This document shows, in pieces, positions 22,854 to 30,501 of a DNA stretch of 43,169 nt. The notes under the pieces are model-generated. The model saw only the letters and a program-made list of their open reading frames with translations, was not told the DNA's origin and made no database searches. Source of the DNA: Alphaproteobacteria bacterium. Its GTDB lineage: Bacteria; Pseudomonadota; Alphaproteobacteria; Rhizobiales; Xanthobacteraceae. Made by a program: the position numbers and the translations under genes. The stretch spans positions 1-43,169 of the forward strand of contig VGEP01000038.1 of the NCBI GenBank assembly GCA_016869215.1, given 5' to 3'. How positions within the stretch are numbered: position 1 is the first letter of the stretch; every line of letters starts with the position of its first letter.

Positions 22854-24158
22854 TCAGCGCACGCCGGCCGCATAAGCGCGCTGGCGCACCACCAGCATGA
22901 ACAGCAACGCCAGGTTGGCGATGTTGAATGCAACGCCGGTCAAAAACGCCGGCGCGTAATAGCCGTGCATGTCGTAGAGATAGCCCGCGAGCCAGCCGCC
23001 GGTCGCCATGCCGGCGCCGCTGAGCAGCATCAGCGCCGGAACGCGCCAGTGCGCTTCGCTCAGCGGGTAAAGCTCGCGGATGGTCAGGATGTAGGCCGGG
23101 ATCAGCGCGCTGAAGCCGAAGCCGAACGCGATCGAAACCGTGAATACGCTCCACTCGCCCTGCACAAACAGGAAACCGCTGATGGCGATGCCTTGCAGCG
23201 CGGAACTTGCCAGCGCAGTCATCAGCCCGCCGATGCGGTCGGACACCCAGCCCCAGGCCTGGCGGCTGAAGAAGCCCATGCCGAGCAGGAGCGACAGCAT
23301 CGCCGCGCCGAGCGTCGCCGACATGCCGAGATCGGTGCAGAACGCGACCATGTGCTGCTGCGGCATCGACATGGTGACGCAGCACAGGAACGATGCGAAG
23401 GCCAGCAGCGCGAACACCGCGTTGGCGTTCCAGCCGAACACGGTCCGCTTGCCGCCGTTCTGAGCGGAAACGGTACCGGTAACGCCTGCATCCGGCGGCG
23501 CGCGCAGGAAGGCGATGGCGAACGGCACGATCATGGCGAACTGGAACACGGCAAAGCCCATCATCGTGCCGCGCCAGCCGAAATAGGCCATCGAGCGCTC
23601 GAAGACCGTCGGCCACACGAAGCCTGCGAGGTAGCCGCCGCTCGAAATCAGCGCCAGCGCCGAACCGCGGCGGCGGTCGAACCAGCGGCTGACGTACACC
23701 ATCAGCGGTGCGTTGAGGCCCGCGTTGCCGATCAGGCCCATGAACAGGCCGTGGCCGAGGTAGAGATGCCACGGCTGTGTGGCGTTCGCCGAGATGAACA
23801 GCCCGACTGCCATCATCGAGCTGCCGCTGATCACCGACCAGCGGATGCCGTAGCGCTCGGCAATCCGCCCCATCAGCAGGCCGCCGGCGCCGGAGCCGAG
23901 CCATGCGAGAGACATCGCGAGCGAAGGGATCGAGCGCACGCCGCCCATGTCCTCGGCGACGGCTTTCAGTCCGACGGCGGTGATCCAAAGGCCGCCGAAC
24001 GACAGAGCGAGCAGCATCAGCGAGATGCTCGCAACGACCCAGGAGGTGCGCGTCTCGATGCTGCGCGGCCCCGCGCCTGGCGCGCTTTCGGGGCGCGGTT
24101 CGATGCTGTGCGTCGTCAAACCAGGTCCCGGCGGATCGGTTGGAGGCGGCGATGTCAC
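22854..24158 (-). CDS. major facilitator superfamily transporter
   Basis: A protein of about 434 residues with twelve predicted membrane helices. Seen: the loop 2-3 motif GGLLMGRIAERYGIRW (variant of G-x3-D-R-x-G-R), YVSRWFDRRRGSALAL after helix four as in oxalate/formate and monocarboxylate carriers, and a second-half copy GWVSDRIGGL. Likely a carboxylate carrier. The frame opens upstream to 24314, but the GTG at 24158 with GGCGGGG before it better fits the hydrophobic core; start uncertain. It is divergent from the Bug array and shares a 203-base regulatory region with it. Confidence 0.88.
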   Translation of the reverse strand: MTSPPPTDPPGPGLTTHSIEPRPESAPGAGPRSIETRTSWVVASISLMLLALSFGGLWITAVGLKAVAEDMGGVRSIPSLAMSLAWLGSGAGGLLMGRIAERYGIRWSVISGSSMMAVGLFISANATQPWHLYLGHGLFMGLIGNAGLNAPLMVYVSRWFDRRRGSALALISSGGYLAGFVWPTVFERSMAYFGWRGTMMGFAVFQFAMIVPFAIAFLRAPPDAGVTGTVSAQNGGKRTVFGWNANAVFALLAFASFLCCVTMSMPQQHMVAFCTDLGMSATLGAAMLSLLLGMGFFSRQAWGWVSDRIGGLMTALASSALQGIAISGFLFVQGEWSVFTVSIAFGFGFSALIPAYILTIRELYPLSEAHWRVPALMLLSGAGMATGGWLAGYLYDMHGYYAPAFLTGVAFNIANLALLFMLVVRQRAYAAGVR

Positions 24159-24246
24159 GCCCCGCCGGATACCTATGGTCCGGCGATGGCGAAGTGCTAC
24201 TGTGTAACTGGGATCGCGGCCAAGTGAAATGTCATTGCCGCGCGGC

Positions 24247-24260
24247 GCCAATGCATTGGC
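24247..24260. promoter_or_regulatory. perfect 14-bp palindrome between the MFS gene and the Bug array
   Basis: GCCAATGCATTGGC, perfectly symmetric, lying 89 bases before the MFS start and 101 bases before the first array gene. The location between divergent transport genes makes it the best operator candidate for both. No regulator gene is adjacent. Confidence 0.45.
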
Positions 24261-24361
24261 CGCAAGCGCCCGAACGACAGGCCGAGACAGGCCGACCGCC
24301 CGCGGTTCGGGCAACTCAAAGAAGACGATAAGCCCGCACGGGCAGACAAGGGGAGGAGTGC

Positions 24362-25330
24362 ATGGGCAGGCTCGCCGCGGCCTTGGCGTTCGCGTTGTTC
24401 GCCGTCGTTGTCCCTGCCACAGCGCAGACGTTCCCGTCGAAACCGATCACCATGATCGTGCCGTTCCCCGCAGGCGGCGGTTCGGACATCCTGGCGCGCA
24501 TCGTCGCCGAACGCATGAAGGCGTCGCTCGGCCAGCCGGTGATCATTGAGAACGTCGGCGGCGCCGGAGGCACCATCGGCACCGGCCGCGTCGCGCGCGC
24601 GGCGCCGGACGGCTACACCGTCGGTTTCGGCCAGTGGAGCTCGCATGTCGGCAGCGGCGCGCTCTACCCGCTGCAGTTCGATCTGCTGCGCGACCTTACG
24701 CCGGTGGCGCGGCTGACCGAAGCGCGGCTTTGGATCATCGGCCGTCCCGATCTGCCGGCGAAAAATCTGCGCGAGCTGATCGCGTGGCTCAAGGCCAATC
24801 CCGGCAAGGCGACCGGCGGTACCGTCGGCGCGGGCAGCGGCGTGCAGCTCTGCTTCATCGACTTCCAGAACAGCACCGGCACCAAATTCAACCTGGTACC
24901 GTACCGCGGCGCGGCCCCGATCATGCAGGACCTGCTGGCGGGCCAGATCGACCTGTCGTGCCCCGAGGCCGGCCAGACGCTGTCGCTGTACCGCGCCGGC
25001 AAGATCAGGGCGTTCGCGGTCATGGGCCAGAAGCGCTGGTTCGCCGCGCCAGAAGTGCCGACCACCGAGGAGGCCGGCGCGCCCGGACTGCATATGACGT
25101 TCTGGTACGGCCTTTGGGCGCCGGCCGGCGTGCCGAAGGACATTATCGCAAGGCTCAATGCGGCGGTCGTGGACACGTTCGCCGATCCGGCGGTGCGCGC
25201 GCGGCTGACCGAGCAGGGCCACGAAATTCCTTCGCGCGATCAGCTCAAGCCGGAGGCGCTCGGCAAGCACCACAAGTCCGAAATCGACAAATGGTGGCCC
25301 ATCATCAAGGCTGCCGGGATCAAATTGTAA
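24362..25330 (+). CDS. TTT (Bug/TctC) solute-binding protein, array member 1
   Basis: A 322-residue periplasmic binding protein; signal peptide about 1-21 (…PATA-QTF). Seen: PFPAGGGSDILARI, IENVGGAGGTIG, APDGYT, VPYRGAAPIMQDLLAGQ, FWYGLWAPAGVPKD and EIDKWWPIIKAAGI. The mature protein has exactly two cysteines, Cys164 and Cys200, at positions shared with members 5, 6 and 7 by neither more nor less than two residues of shift except member 4, which keeps only the second. First gene of the array, with GGGGAGGAG just before the ATG and 33 bases before the next gene. Ligand unknown. Confidence 0.94.
   Translation: MGRLAAALAFALFAVVVPATAQTFPSKPITMIVPFPAGGGSDILARIVAERMKASLGQPVIIENVGGAGGTIGTGRVARAAPDGYTVGFGQWSSHVGSGALYPLQFDLLRDLTPVARLTEARLWIIGRPDLPAKNLRELIAWLKANPGKATGGTVGAGSGVQLCFIDFQNSTGTKFNLVPYRGAAPIMQDLLAGQIDLSCPEAGQTLSLYRAGKIRAFAVMGQKRWFAAPEVPTTEEAGAPGLHMTFWYGLWAPAGVPKDIIARLNAAVVDTFADPAVRARLTEQGHEIPSRDQLKPEALGKHHKSEIDKWWPIIKAAGIKL
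24785..24808 (+). repeat. 24-bp exact repeat shared with 30931-30954
   Basis: The same 24 bases (TGGCTCAAGGCCAATC…CAAG) occur in array members 1 and 7, 6.1 kb apart in direct orientation, encoding WLKANPGK. Short exact homology in a paralog array that could support recombination. Confidence 0.8.
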
Positions 25331-25363
25331 CTGACGAAGGCTATCGTTCTGGGGAGAGAAAAA

Positions 25364-26326
25364 ATGTTCAAGCTCATGGTTGCCGTTGCGCTCGGTGCAA
25401 TGGCGAGCGTTGCGGGCGCGAGCGCGCAGACCTTTCCGTCGCGTTCGGTCACGCTGATCGTGCCGTTCCCGCCGGGCGGCTCCACCGACACCATCGCCCG
25501 CATCATGGCGGAGAAGATGCGCGCCACGCTCGGCCAGACCGTGGTGATCGAAAACGTCGGCGGCGCGGGCGGTAGCATCGCGGTCGGCCGCCTCGCGCGC
25601 GCGGCGCCGGACGGCTACACCATCGACATCGGCCAGTGGGACACCCACGTCGGCAGCATCATCTACAACATCAACTTCGACCTGCAGACCGACTTCACGC
25701 CGATCGGGCTGATGTCGATCAATCCGCAGTTGATGCTGGCGCGCAAGGATTTTCCGGCCAACGACCTCCGGGGTCTCGTCGCCTGGATGAAGGCCAATCC
25801 GGGAGCCGCGAAGTTCGTCAACCAGAACGCGGCCGCCCAGATCACCGGCCTCCTGATGGAGAGGCAGACCGGCACCAAGGTGAACTATATCCCGTATCGC
25901 GGCGCCGGGCCCGCCATGACCGACCTGATCTCGCAGCAGGTCGATCTGCTGGTGGTGCAGGCCGCAGTCGCGCTGCCGCAACTCCGCGGCGGCACCATCA
26001 AGGCGATCGCCAACCTGTCACCGAAGCGTTCGCCGTCGCTGCCGGATATCCAGACTTCGGACGAGGGCGGTGTGCCCGGCCTCTACATGTCGGGATGGTT
26101 CGGCCTGTTCGCGCCGAAGAACACGCCGAAGGACGTGGTCGCCAAGCTCAACGCCGCGATGGTGGCGACGCTGGCCGATCCCACGGTGAAGGCGCGCTAC
26201 GCCGATCTCGGTCTCGACATCGCGACGCGGGAGCAGCAAACGCCGGAGGGTCTCGCCGCGTTCAACAAGGCCGAGATCGACAAGTGGTGGCCGATCATTA
26301 GGGGTGCGGGCATCCGCGCCCAGTAG
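25364..26326 (+). CDS. TTT (Bug/TctC) solute-binding protein, array member 2
   Basis: A 320-residue periplasmic binding protein; signal peptide about 1-21 (…GASA-QTF). Seen: PFPPGGSTDTIARI, IENVGGAGGSI, APDGYT, IPYRGAGPAMTDL, GWFGLFAPKNTPKD and EIDKWWPIIRGAGI. It has no cysteine in the mature part, the two sites being occupied by other residues (AAQITGLL and VDLLVVQA). It also replaces the W-H-G motif of other members by W-F-G, so its ligand pocket probably differs. Start has GGGGAGAG upstream; 31 bases to the next gene. Confidence 0.94.
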   Translation: MFKLMVAVALGAMASVAGASAQTFPSRSVTLIVPFPPGGSTDTIARIMAEKMRATLGQTVVIENVGGAGGSIAVGRLARAAPDGYTIDIGQWDTHVGSIIYNINFDLQTDFTPIGLMSINPQLMLARKDFPANDLRGLVAWMKANPGAAKFVNQNAAAQITGLLMERQTGTKVNYIPYRGAGPAMTDLISQQVDLLVVQAAVALPQLRGGTIKAIANLSPKRSPSLPDIQTSDEGGVPGLYMSGWFGLFAPKNTPKDVVAKLNAAMVATLADPTVKARYADLGLDIATREQQTPEGLAAFNKAEIDKWWPIIRGAGIRAQ

Positions 26327-26357
26327 CGGCTCGGGAGTAACCAACGGAGGCGTTGCG

Positions 26358-27326
26358 ATGCGGAGGACATTGTCGGTGCTGGTGATCGCCGCCGCGTTCG
26401 TTACCGGAGCGCAGGCGCAAACCTACCCATCGCGGCCGGTCACCATCATCGTGCCGTTCCCCGCCGGCGGCTCGACCGGCGCGATGGCGCGCATCCTGCT
26501 GGAGCCGTTGCAGGCGGCGCTCGGCCAGACCGTGATCGTCGAGAACGTCGGCGGCGCCGGCGGCAGCATCGGCGCCGGCCGCGTCGCGCGCGCCGCTCCC
26601 GACGGCTACACGGCCGTGTTCAGCCACTTGCAGACCCACGTGCTGAACGGTGCTGTCCTCAACCTGACCTACGACGTCGTCGCAGACTTCGAGCCGGTGG
26701 CGCTGATTGCGGACACGCCGCAGACCATCGTCGCGCGCAAGGCGTTCCCGGCCGACAACCTGAAGGACACGGTCGCCTGGCTCAGGGCGAATCCCGGCAA
26801 GGGAACGGTCGGCGCCGTGGGCGTCGGCGGGCCGAGCGACATCACCGTGTTCCAGTTCCAGAAGCTGACCGGCACCAGGCTGCAGCTCGTGCCCTATCGC
26901 GGCGGCGCGCCGCTGCTGCAGGATCTGGTCTCGGGGCAGATCGATTTCAATTTCGGTCAGGCCTCGACCTATCTCGGCGCGGTGCGCAGCGGCCAGCTCA
27001 AGGCGCTGGCCGTGCAGAGGAAGCAGCGCTGGCCGATCGCGCCCGAGATTCCCACCGTGGATGAGGGCGGCGTGCCGGGGCTCTACGGCTCTTACTGGCA
27101 CGGCATGTGGCTTCCGAAGGGCACGCCCAAGGACATCGTCGTCAGATTGAACGCCGCTGTCGTCGCCGCGCTGGGCGACCCCGCGGTCCAGAAGCGTTTC
27201 AGCGACTTCGGCCAGGAAACCTGGCCGCGTGCGCAGCAGACGCCGGAAGCTCTCGCGGCGCATCAGAAGGCCGAGATCGAGCGCTGGTGGCCGATCGTCA
27301 AGGCCGCCGGCATCAAACCACAGTGA
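26358..27326 (+). CDS. TTT (Bug/TctC) solute-binding protein, array member 3
   Basis: A 322-residue periplasmic binding protein; signal peptide about 1-20 (…GAQA-QTY). Seen: PFPAGGSTGAMARI, VENVGGAGGSIG, APDGYT, VPYRGGAPLLQDL, YWHGMWLPKGTPKD and EIERWWPIVKAAGI. No cysteines in the mature part (SDITVFQF and IDFNFGQA at the two sites). The frame opens earlier, but the ATG at 26358 has CGGAGG seven bases upstream and starts the signal peptide. In the same apparent operon as members 1-6; 31 bases to the next start. Confidence 0.94.
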   Translation: MRRTLSVLVIAAAFVTGAQAQTYPSRPVTIIVPFPAGGSTGAMARILLEPLQAALGQTVIVENVGGAGGSIGAGRVARAAPDGYTAVFSHLQTHVLNGAVLNLTYDVVADFEPVALIADTPQTIVARKAFPADNLKDTVAWLRANPGKGTVGAVGVGGPSDITVFQFQKLTGTRLQLVPYRGGAPLLQDLVSGQIDFNFGQASTYLGAVRSGQLKALAVQRKQRWPIAPEIPTVDEGGVPGLYGSYWHGMWLPKGTPKDIVVRLNAAVVAALGDPAVQKRFSDFGQETWPRAQQTPEALAAHQKAEIERWWPIVKAAGIKPQ

Positions 27327-27357
27327 GATCCCAGTTCGCCGACAAACGGAGGCGGCC

Positions 27358-28329
27358 ATGCGCAGGTTGGTGGTTTCGGCATTTCTGATCCTGGCCGTCA
27401 CAGCTTCTGATGTGCGGGCCCAGGACTATCCGACGAAGCCCATCACCATCGTGGTGCCGACCTCGCCGGGCGGCCCGCCGGACACGCTGGCGCGGCTGCT
27501 TAGCGAGCGGATGCGCGCGGTGCTGGGCCAGCCGATCGTGATTGAGAACGTGACCGGTGCGGGTGGCACCGCGGGAGTGACGCGTGCAGCGCGTGCGGCT
27601 CCCGACGGCTACACGTTGAGCATCGGTCATTTCAATTCGCACGTCATCAGCAGCATCAGCTACAACGTACCCTACGACCCGCTCAAGGACCTTGAGCCGG
27701 TGGCGATGCTGGTCAGCGCGCCGATGCTGTTCATCGCGCGGCAGGACATTCCCGCTGCGAACCTTCGTGAACTGGTGGCGTGGTTGAAGGCCAATCCGAA
27801 CAAGGCGACATTCGGATCGGTGGGCGTCGGCGGGCCGGCGCGGCTGTGGGGCTCGCAATTCCAGCAGGCCAACGGCGCGCCGTTCCAGTTCGTGCCCTAT
27901 CGCGGCGCGGTTTTGATCGTGCAGGACATGCTGGCCGGCCACATCGATCTCGGCTGCATGGAGGCGTCGAACATTGTTCCACATCTACGGGGCGGCAAGA
28001 TTCGCGTGCACGCCGTACTGACCAAGGACCGCTGGAAGGTCGCGCCGGAAATCCCGACAATTGCGGAGACCGGCGTCGCCGGCCTGGAAATGACTTTCTG
28101 GCACGGCATGTGGGTGCCGAAAGGCACACCGCGGGATGCGGTGACGAAGCTCAACCGCGCCGTTGTCGCGGCCCTCAACGATCCGGCAGTGCGCAGACGG
28201 CTCGGCGAACTGGGCCAGGACGTGGTCCCCGCGAGCCAGCTCACGCCGGAGGCGCTGGGCGCGCACCACAAGGCCGAGATCGACAAATGGTCGCCGCTCG
28301 TGAAGGCGGCCGGCATCAAGGCGCAATGA
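27358..28329 (+). CDS. TTT (Bug/TctC) solute-binding protein, array member 4
   Basis: A 323-residue periplasmic binding protein; signal peptide about 1-21 (…DVRA-QDY). Seen: PTSPGGPPDTLARL, IENVTGAGGTAG, APDGYT, VPYRGAVLIVQDM, FWHGMWVPKGTPRD and EIDKWSPLVKAAGI. It keeps only the second of the two array cysteines (Cys200; Trp164 at the other site), so it may be losing or have never gained the disulfide. The ATG at 27358 has ACGGAGG six bases upstream. 21 bases to the next gene. Confidence 0.94.
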   Translation: MRRLVVSAFLILAVTASDVRAQDYPTKPITIVVPTSPGGPPDTLARLLSERMRAVLGQPIVIENVTGAGGTAGVTRAARAAPDGYTLSIGHFNSHVISSISYNVPYDPLKDLEPVAMLVSAPMLFIARQDIPAANLRELVAWLKANPNKATFGSVGVGGPARLWGSQFQQANGAPFQFVPYRGAVLIVQDMLAGHIDLGCMEASNIVPHLRGGKIRVHAVLTKDRWKVAPEIPTIAETGVAGLEMTFWHGMWVPKGTPRDAVTKLNRAVVAALNDPAVRRRLGELGQDVVPASQLTPEALGAHHKAEIDKWSPLVKAAGIKAQ

Positions 28330-28350
28330 ACGAAGCAATGGGGGAACGCA

Positions 28351-29319
28351 ATGCGAAGGTCCATTCTGGCACTGGCAGCCATTCTGATCTCAGCGGCGGG
28401 CGCTCAGGCGCAGTCCTATCCCAACCGGCCGATCACGATGGTCGTGCCGTTCCCTGCGGGCGGTGCGACGACCGTTCTGGCGCGCATCGTCGGCGAGCAC
28501 ATGAAAGGCGCGCTCGGCCAGCCGGTGATCATCGAGAACATCGGCGGCGCGAGCGGCAGCCTCGGCACCGGCCGCGCCGCGCGCGCGGCACCGGACGGCT
28601 ACACGCTGAGCTTCGGCAACTGGGCGAGTCACGTCGGCTCCGGCGCGATGTATTCGCTGCAGTTCGACCTGCACGCGGACCTCGTGCCGGTGGCGTTCAT
28701 CGCCAACTCGCCGCTGTGGGTCGTGGCGAAGAACGGCTTTCCGGCGCGCGACCTGAAGGAGTTCATCGCCTGGCTCAAGGCCAACCCCGGCAAGGGATCG
28801 GCGGCGACCGTAGGCGTCGGCAGCGGCTCGCACATGTGCGGCATCTATATCCAGAGCGTCACCAAGACCGAATTCCAGTTCGTGCCCTATCGAGGCGGCG
28901 CGCCGGCGATGCAGGACCTGGTCGGCGGCCAGGTCGACTTCATGTGCGACTTCGCCGGCAACTCGCTGCCGAATGCGCGCAATGGCCAGATCAGGCCGAT
29001 TGCGGTGATGGCCAAGCAGCGCTGGTTCGCCATGCCGAACGTGCCGACCTTCGAGGAGATGGGCATCAAGGGGCTGGAGATGTCGTTCTGGCACGGGCTG
29101 TGGGCGCCGAAGGGAACCGACAAGGAGATCGTCGCCAGGCTCAATGCGGCGGTGCGCGCGGCGTTTGCCGATCCAACCGTGAAGGCGCGCTACAACGACA
29201 TGGGACAGGAGTTGCCTGCGCCCGCGCAGCAGTCGCCCGAAGCGCTGGCGCGTTTCCACAAGGCGGAAACGGACAAGTGGTGGCCGATCATCAAGGCGGC
29301 CAACATCAAGATACAGTAA
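28351..29319 (+). CDS. TTT (Bug/TctC) solute-binding protein, array member 5
   Basis: A 322-residue periplasmic binding protein; signal peptide about 1-20 (…GAQA-QSY). Seen: PFPAGGATTVLARI, IENIGGASGSLG, APDGYT, VPYRGGAPAMQDL, FWHGLWAPKGTDKE and ETDKWWPIIKAANI. Exactly two cysteines in the mature part, Cys163 (SHMCGIY) and Cys199 (DFMCDFA), 36 apart. Start follows GGGGGAACGCA. Closest by eye to member 6, with which it shares the C-D-x-A-x-NSLP stretch, so these two may be the youngest duplication in the row. Confidence 0.94.
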   Translation: MRRSILALAAILISAAGAQAQSYPNRPITMVVPFPAGGATTVLARIVGEHMKGALGQPVIIENIGGASGSLGTGRAARAAPDGYTLSFGNWASHVGSGAMYSLQFDLHADLVPVAFIANSPLWVVAKNGFPARDLKEFIAWLKANPGKGSAATVGVGSGSHMCGIYIQSVTKTEFQFVPYRGGAPAMQDLVGGQVDFMCDFAGNSLPNARNGQIRPIAVMAKQRWFAMPNVPTFEEMGIKGLEMSFWHGLWAPKGTDKEIVARLNAAVRAAFADPTVKARYNDMGQELPAPAQQSPEALARFHKAETDKWWPIIKAANIKIQ

Positions 29320-29356
29320 CCATCCGGCAATCGAACCTGAAATGGACGGACAACAT

Positions 29357-30328
29357 ATGAAACGTGCAATCGTGGCCGCGCTCATCGCGGCCGGCATCGG
29401 CGCAATGCAGGCCAAGGCGCAGGACTTCCCGTCGCGGCCGATCACGCTCGTCGTCGCGCTGCCGGCCGGCGGCGGGGTCGACGCGCTGGCTCGCACCGTG
29501 GCCGAGCACATGAAGACCACGCTCGGTCAGTCGATCATCGTCGAGAACATGGGCGGCGCGGGCGGCACGCTGTCGATTGCGCGCGTCGTGCGGTCGGCCG
29601 CGGACGGCTACACGCTCGGCATGGGCACGCTCGGCCAGTACGTGATCTCGGGCGCGGTCTACACGCTGAGCTACGACATGCTGGCCGATCTCACGCCGGT
29701 TTCGCTGCTGCCGAGCGTGCCGTACTGGATGATCGCGCGGAAAAATCTCCCGGCGAACAACCTCGAGGAACTGGTCGCCTGGCTCAAGGCCAATCCCGAC
29801 AAGGCATCGGCCACGACCGTGGGCACGGCGTCGCTGGCGCGGTTCTGCGGCATGTTCTTCCAGAAGGCGACCGGAACGAGCTTCCAGTTTGTGCCCTACC
29901 GCGGCGGCGCGCCCGCGCTTCAGGACGTGGTCGCGGGCAACATCGACCTGTCGTGCGATCTCGCCGCCAATTCGCTGCCGCAGTTCCGCAACGGCAACGT
30001 GAAGGCGTTGGCGGTCATGTCGAAGCAGCGCTGGTTCGCCGCGCCCGACATTCCGACCGCCGAGGAGGCCGGTGTGCCCGGCATCGACGTCAGCACCTGG
30101 CACGGCATCTGGGCGCCGAAGGGCGCGCCGCCGGCGGTCGTCGCAAAGATCGACGCGGCGGTTCAGGCCGCTTTGAAGGACCCTGCGACGCAAAAGCGCA
30201 TCGCGGACCTGGGGATGATCATGCCGCCCGCGGACCGCAGGACGCCCACCGCATTTGCGGCGTTTCACAAGGCCGAGGTGGAGAAGTGGTACCCGATCGT
30301 GCGGGCGGCGGGCATCAAGGCGCAATAG
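29357..30328 (+). CDS. TTT (Bug/TctC) solute-binding protein, array member 6
   Basis: A 323-residue periplasmic binding protein; signal peptide about 1-21 (…AKA-QDF). Seen: ALPAGGGVDALART, VENMGGAGGTLS, AADGYT, VPYRGGAPALQDV, TWHGIWAPKGAPPA and EVEKWYPIVRAAGI. Exactly two mature cysteines, Cys164 and Cys200. The ATG at 29357 is preferred because it begins the signal peptide; an in-frame ATG at 29342 would add five residues, and neither has a strong ribosome-binding site. A hairpin at 30359-30381 follows, so it is probably the last gene of the main operon. Confidence 0.93.
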   Translation: MKRAIVAALIAAGIGAMQAKAQDFPSRPITLVVALPAGGGVDALARTVAEHMKTTLGQSIIVENMGGAGGTLSIARVVRSAADGYTLGMGTLGQYVISGAVYTLSYDMLADLTPVSLLPSVPYWMIARKNLPANNLEELVAWLKANPDKASATTVGTASLARFCGMFFQKATGTSFQFVPYRGGAPALQDVVAGNIDLSCDLAANSLPQFRNGNVKALAVMSKQRWFAAPDIPTAEEAGVPGIDVSTWHGIWAPKGAPPAVVAKIDAAVQAALKDPATQKRIADLGMIMPPADRRTPTAFAAFHKAEVEKWYPIVRAAGIKAQ

Positions 30329-30358
30329 GCAGCCGGGTTCGTGGATGCCGGAATGCGA

Positions 30359-30381
30359 GCGGCCGCTGTCGGGGCGGCCGC
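30359..30381 (+). terminator. terminator after array member 6
   Basis: Perfect 8-bp arms GCGGCCGC / GCGGCCGC with a 7-base loop, followed by ATTGCTTCTTGG; outer bases AATGC / GCATT pair again with a small bulge. It separates members 1-6 from member 7. Confidence 0.6.
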
Positions 30382-30419
30382 ATTGCTTCTTGGCCGGCCC
30401 GCCATACGGTAAAACAGGA

Positions 30420-30463
30420 CAACAATGCTGACTTTTCGGCCCATGCCACGGGGGTCATTGTTG
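30420..30463 (+). promoter_or_regulatory. structured leader of array member 7
   Basis: Inverted repeat CAACAATG (30420-30427) / CATTGTTG (30456-30463). A direct repeat GCTGACTTT occurs at 30427-30435 and again at 30468-30476, the latter within a small hairpin GCTGA-CTT-TCAGC. All lies upstream of the member 7 ATG (30502). Possible operator or RNA leader; no known element recognised. Confidence 0.35.
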
Positions 30464-30501
30464 CGCCGCTGACTTTCAGCACGGGCAATCTGGGGGACTG
30501 C

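Noticed and set aside
21907-23988. 693-codon open frame on the minus strand spanning the sugar dehydrogenase and MFS genes
   Set aside because: Out of frame with both recognised genes and without any signal, membrane or domain pattern.
20633-24158. A formamide or sugar catabolic pathway linking the acetamidase, sugar dehydrogenase and MFS genes
   Set aside because: The genes are on opposite strands with separate terminators, and no shared substrate can be inferred.
24276-24295. Two tandem copies of GACAGGCCGA upstream of the Bug array
   Set aside because: Only two 10-bp copies and no symmetry; too little to call a regulatory repeat.
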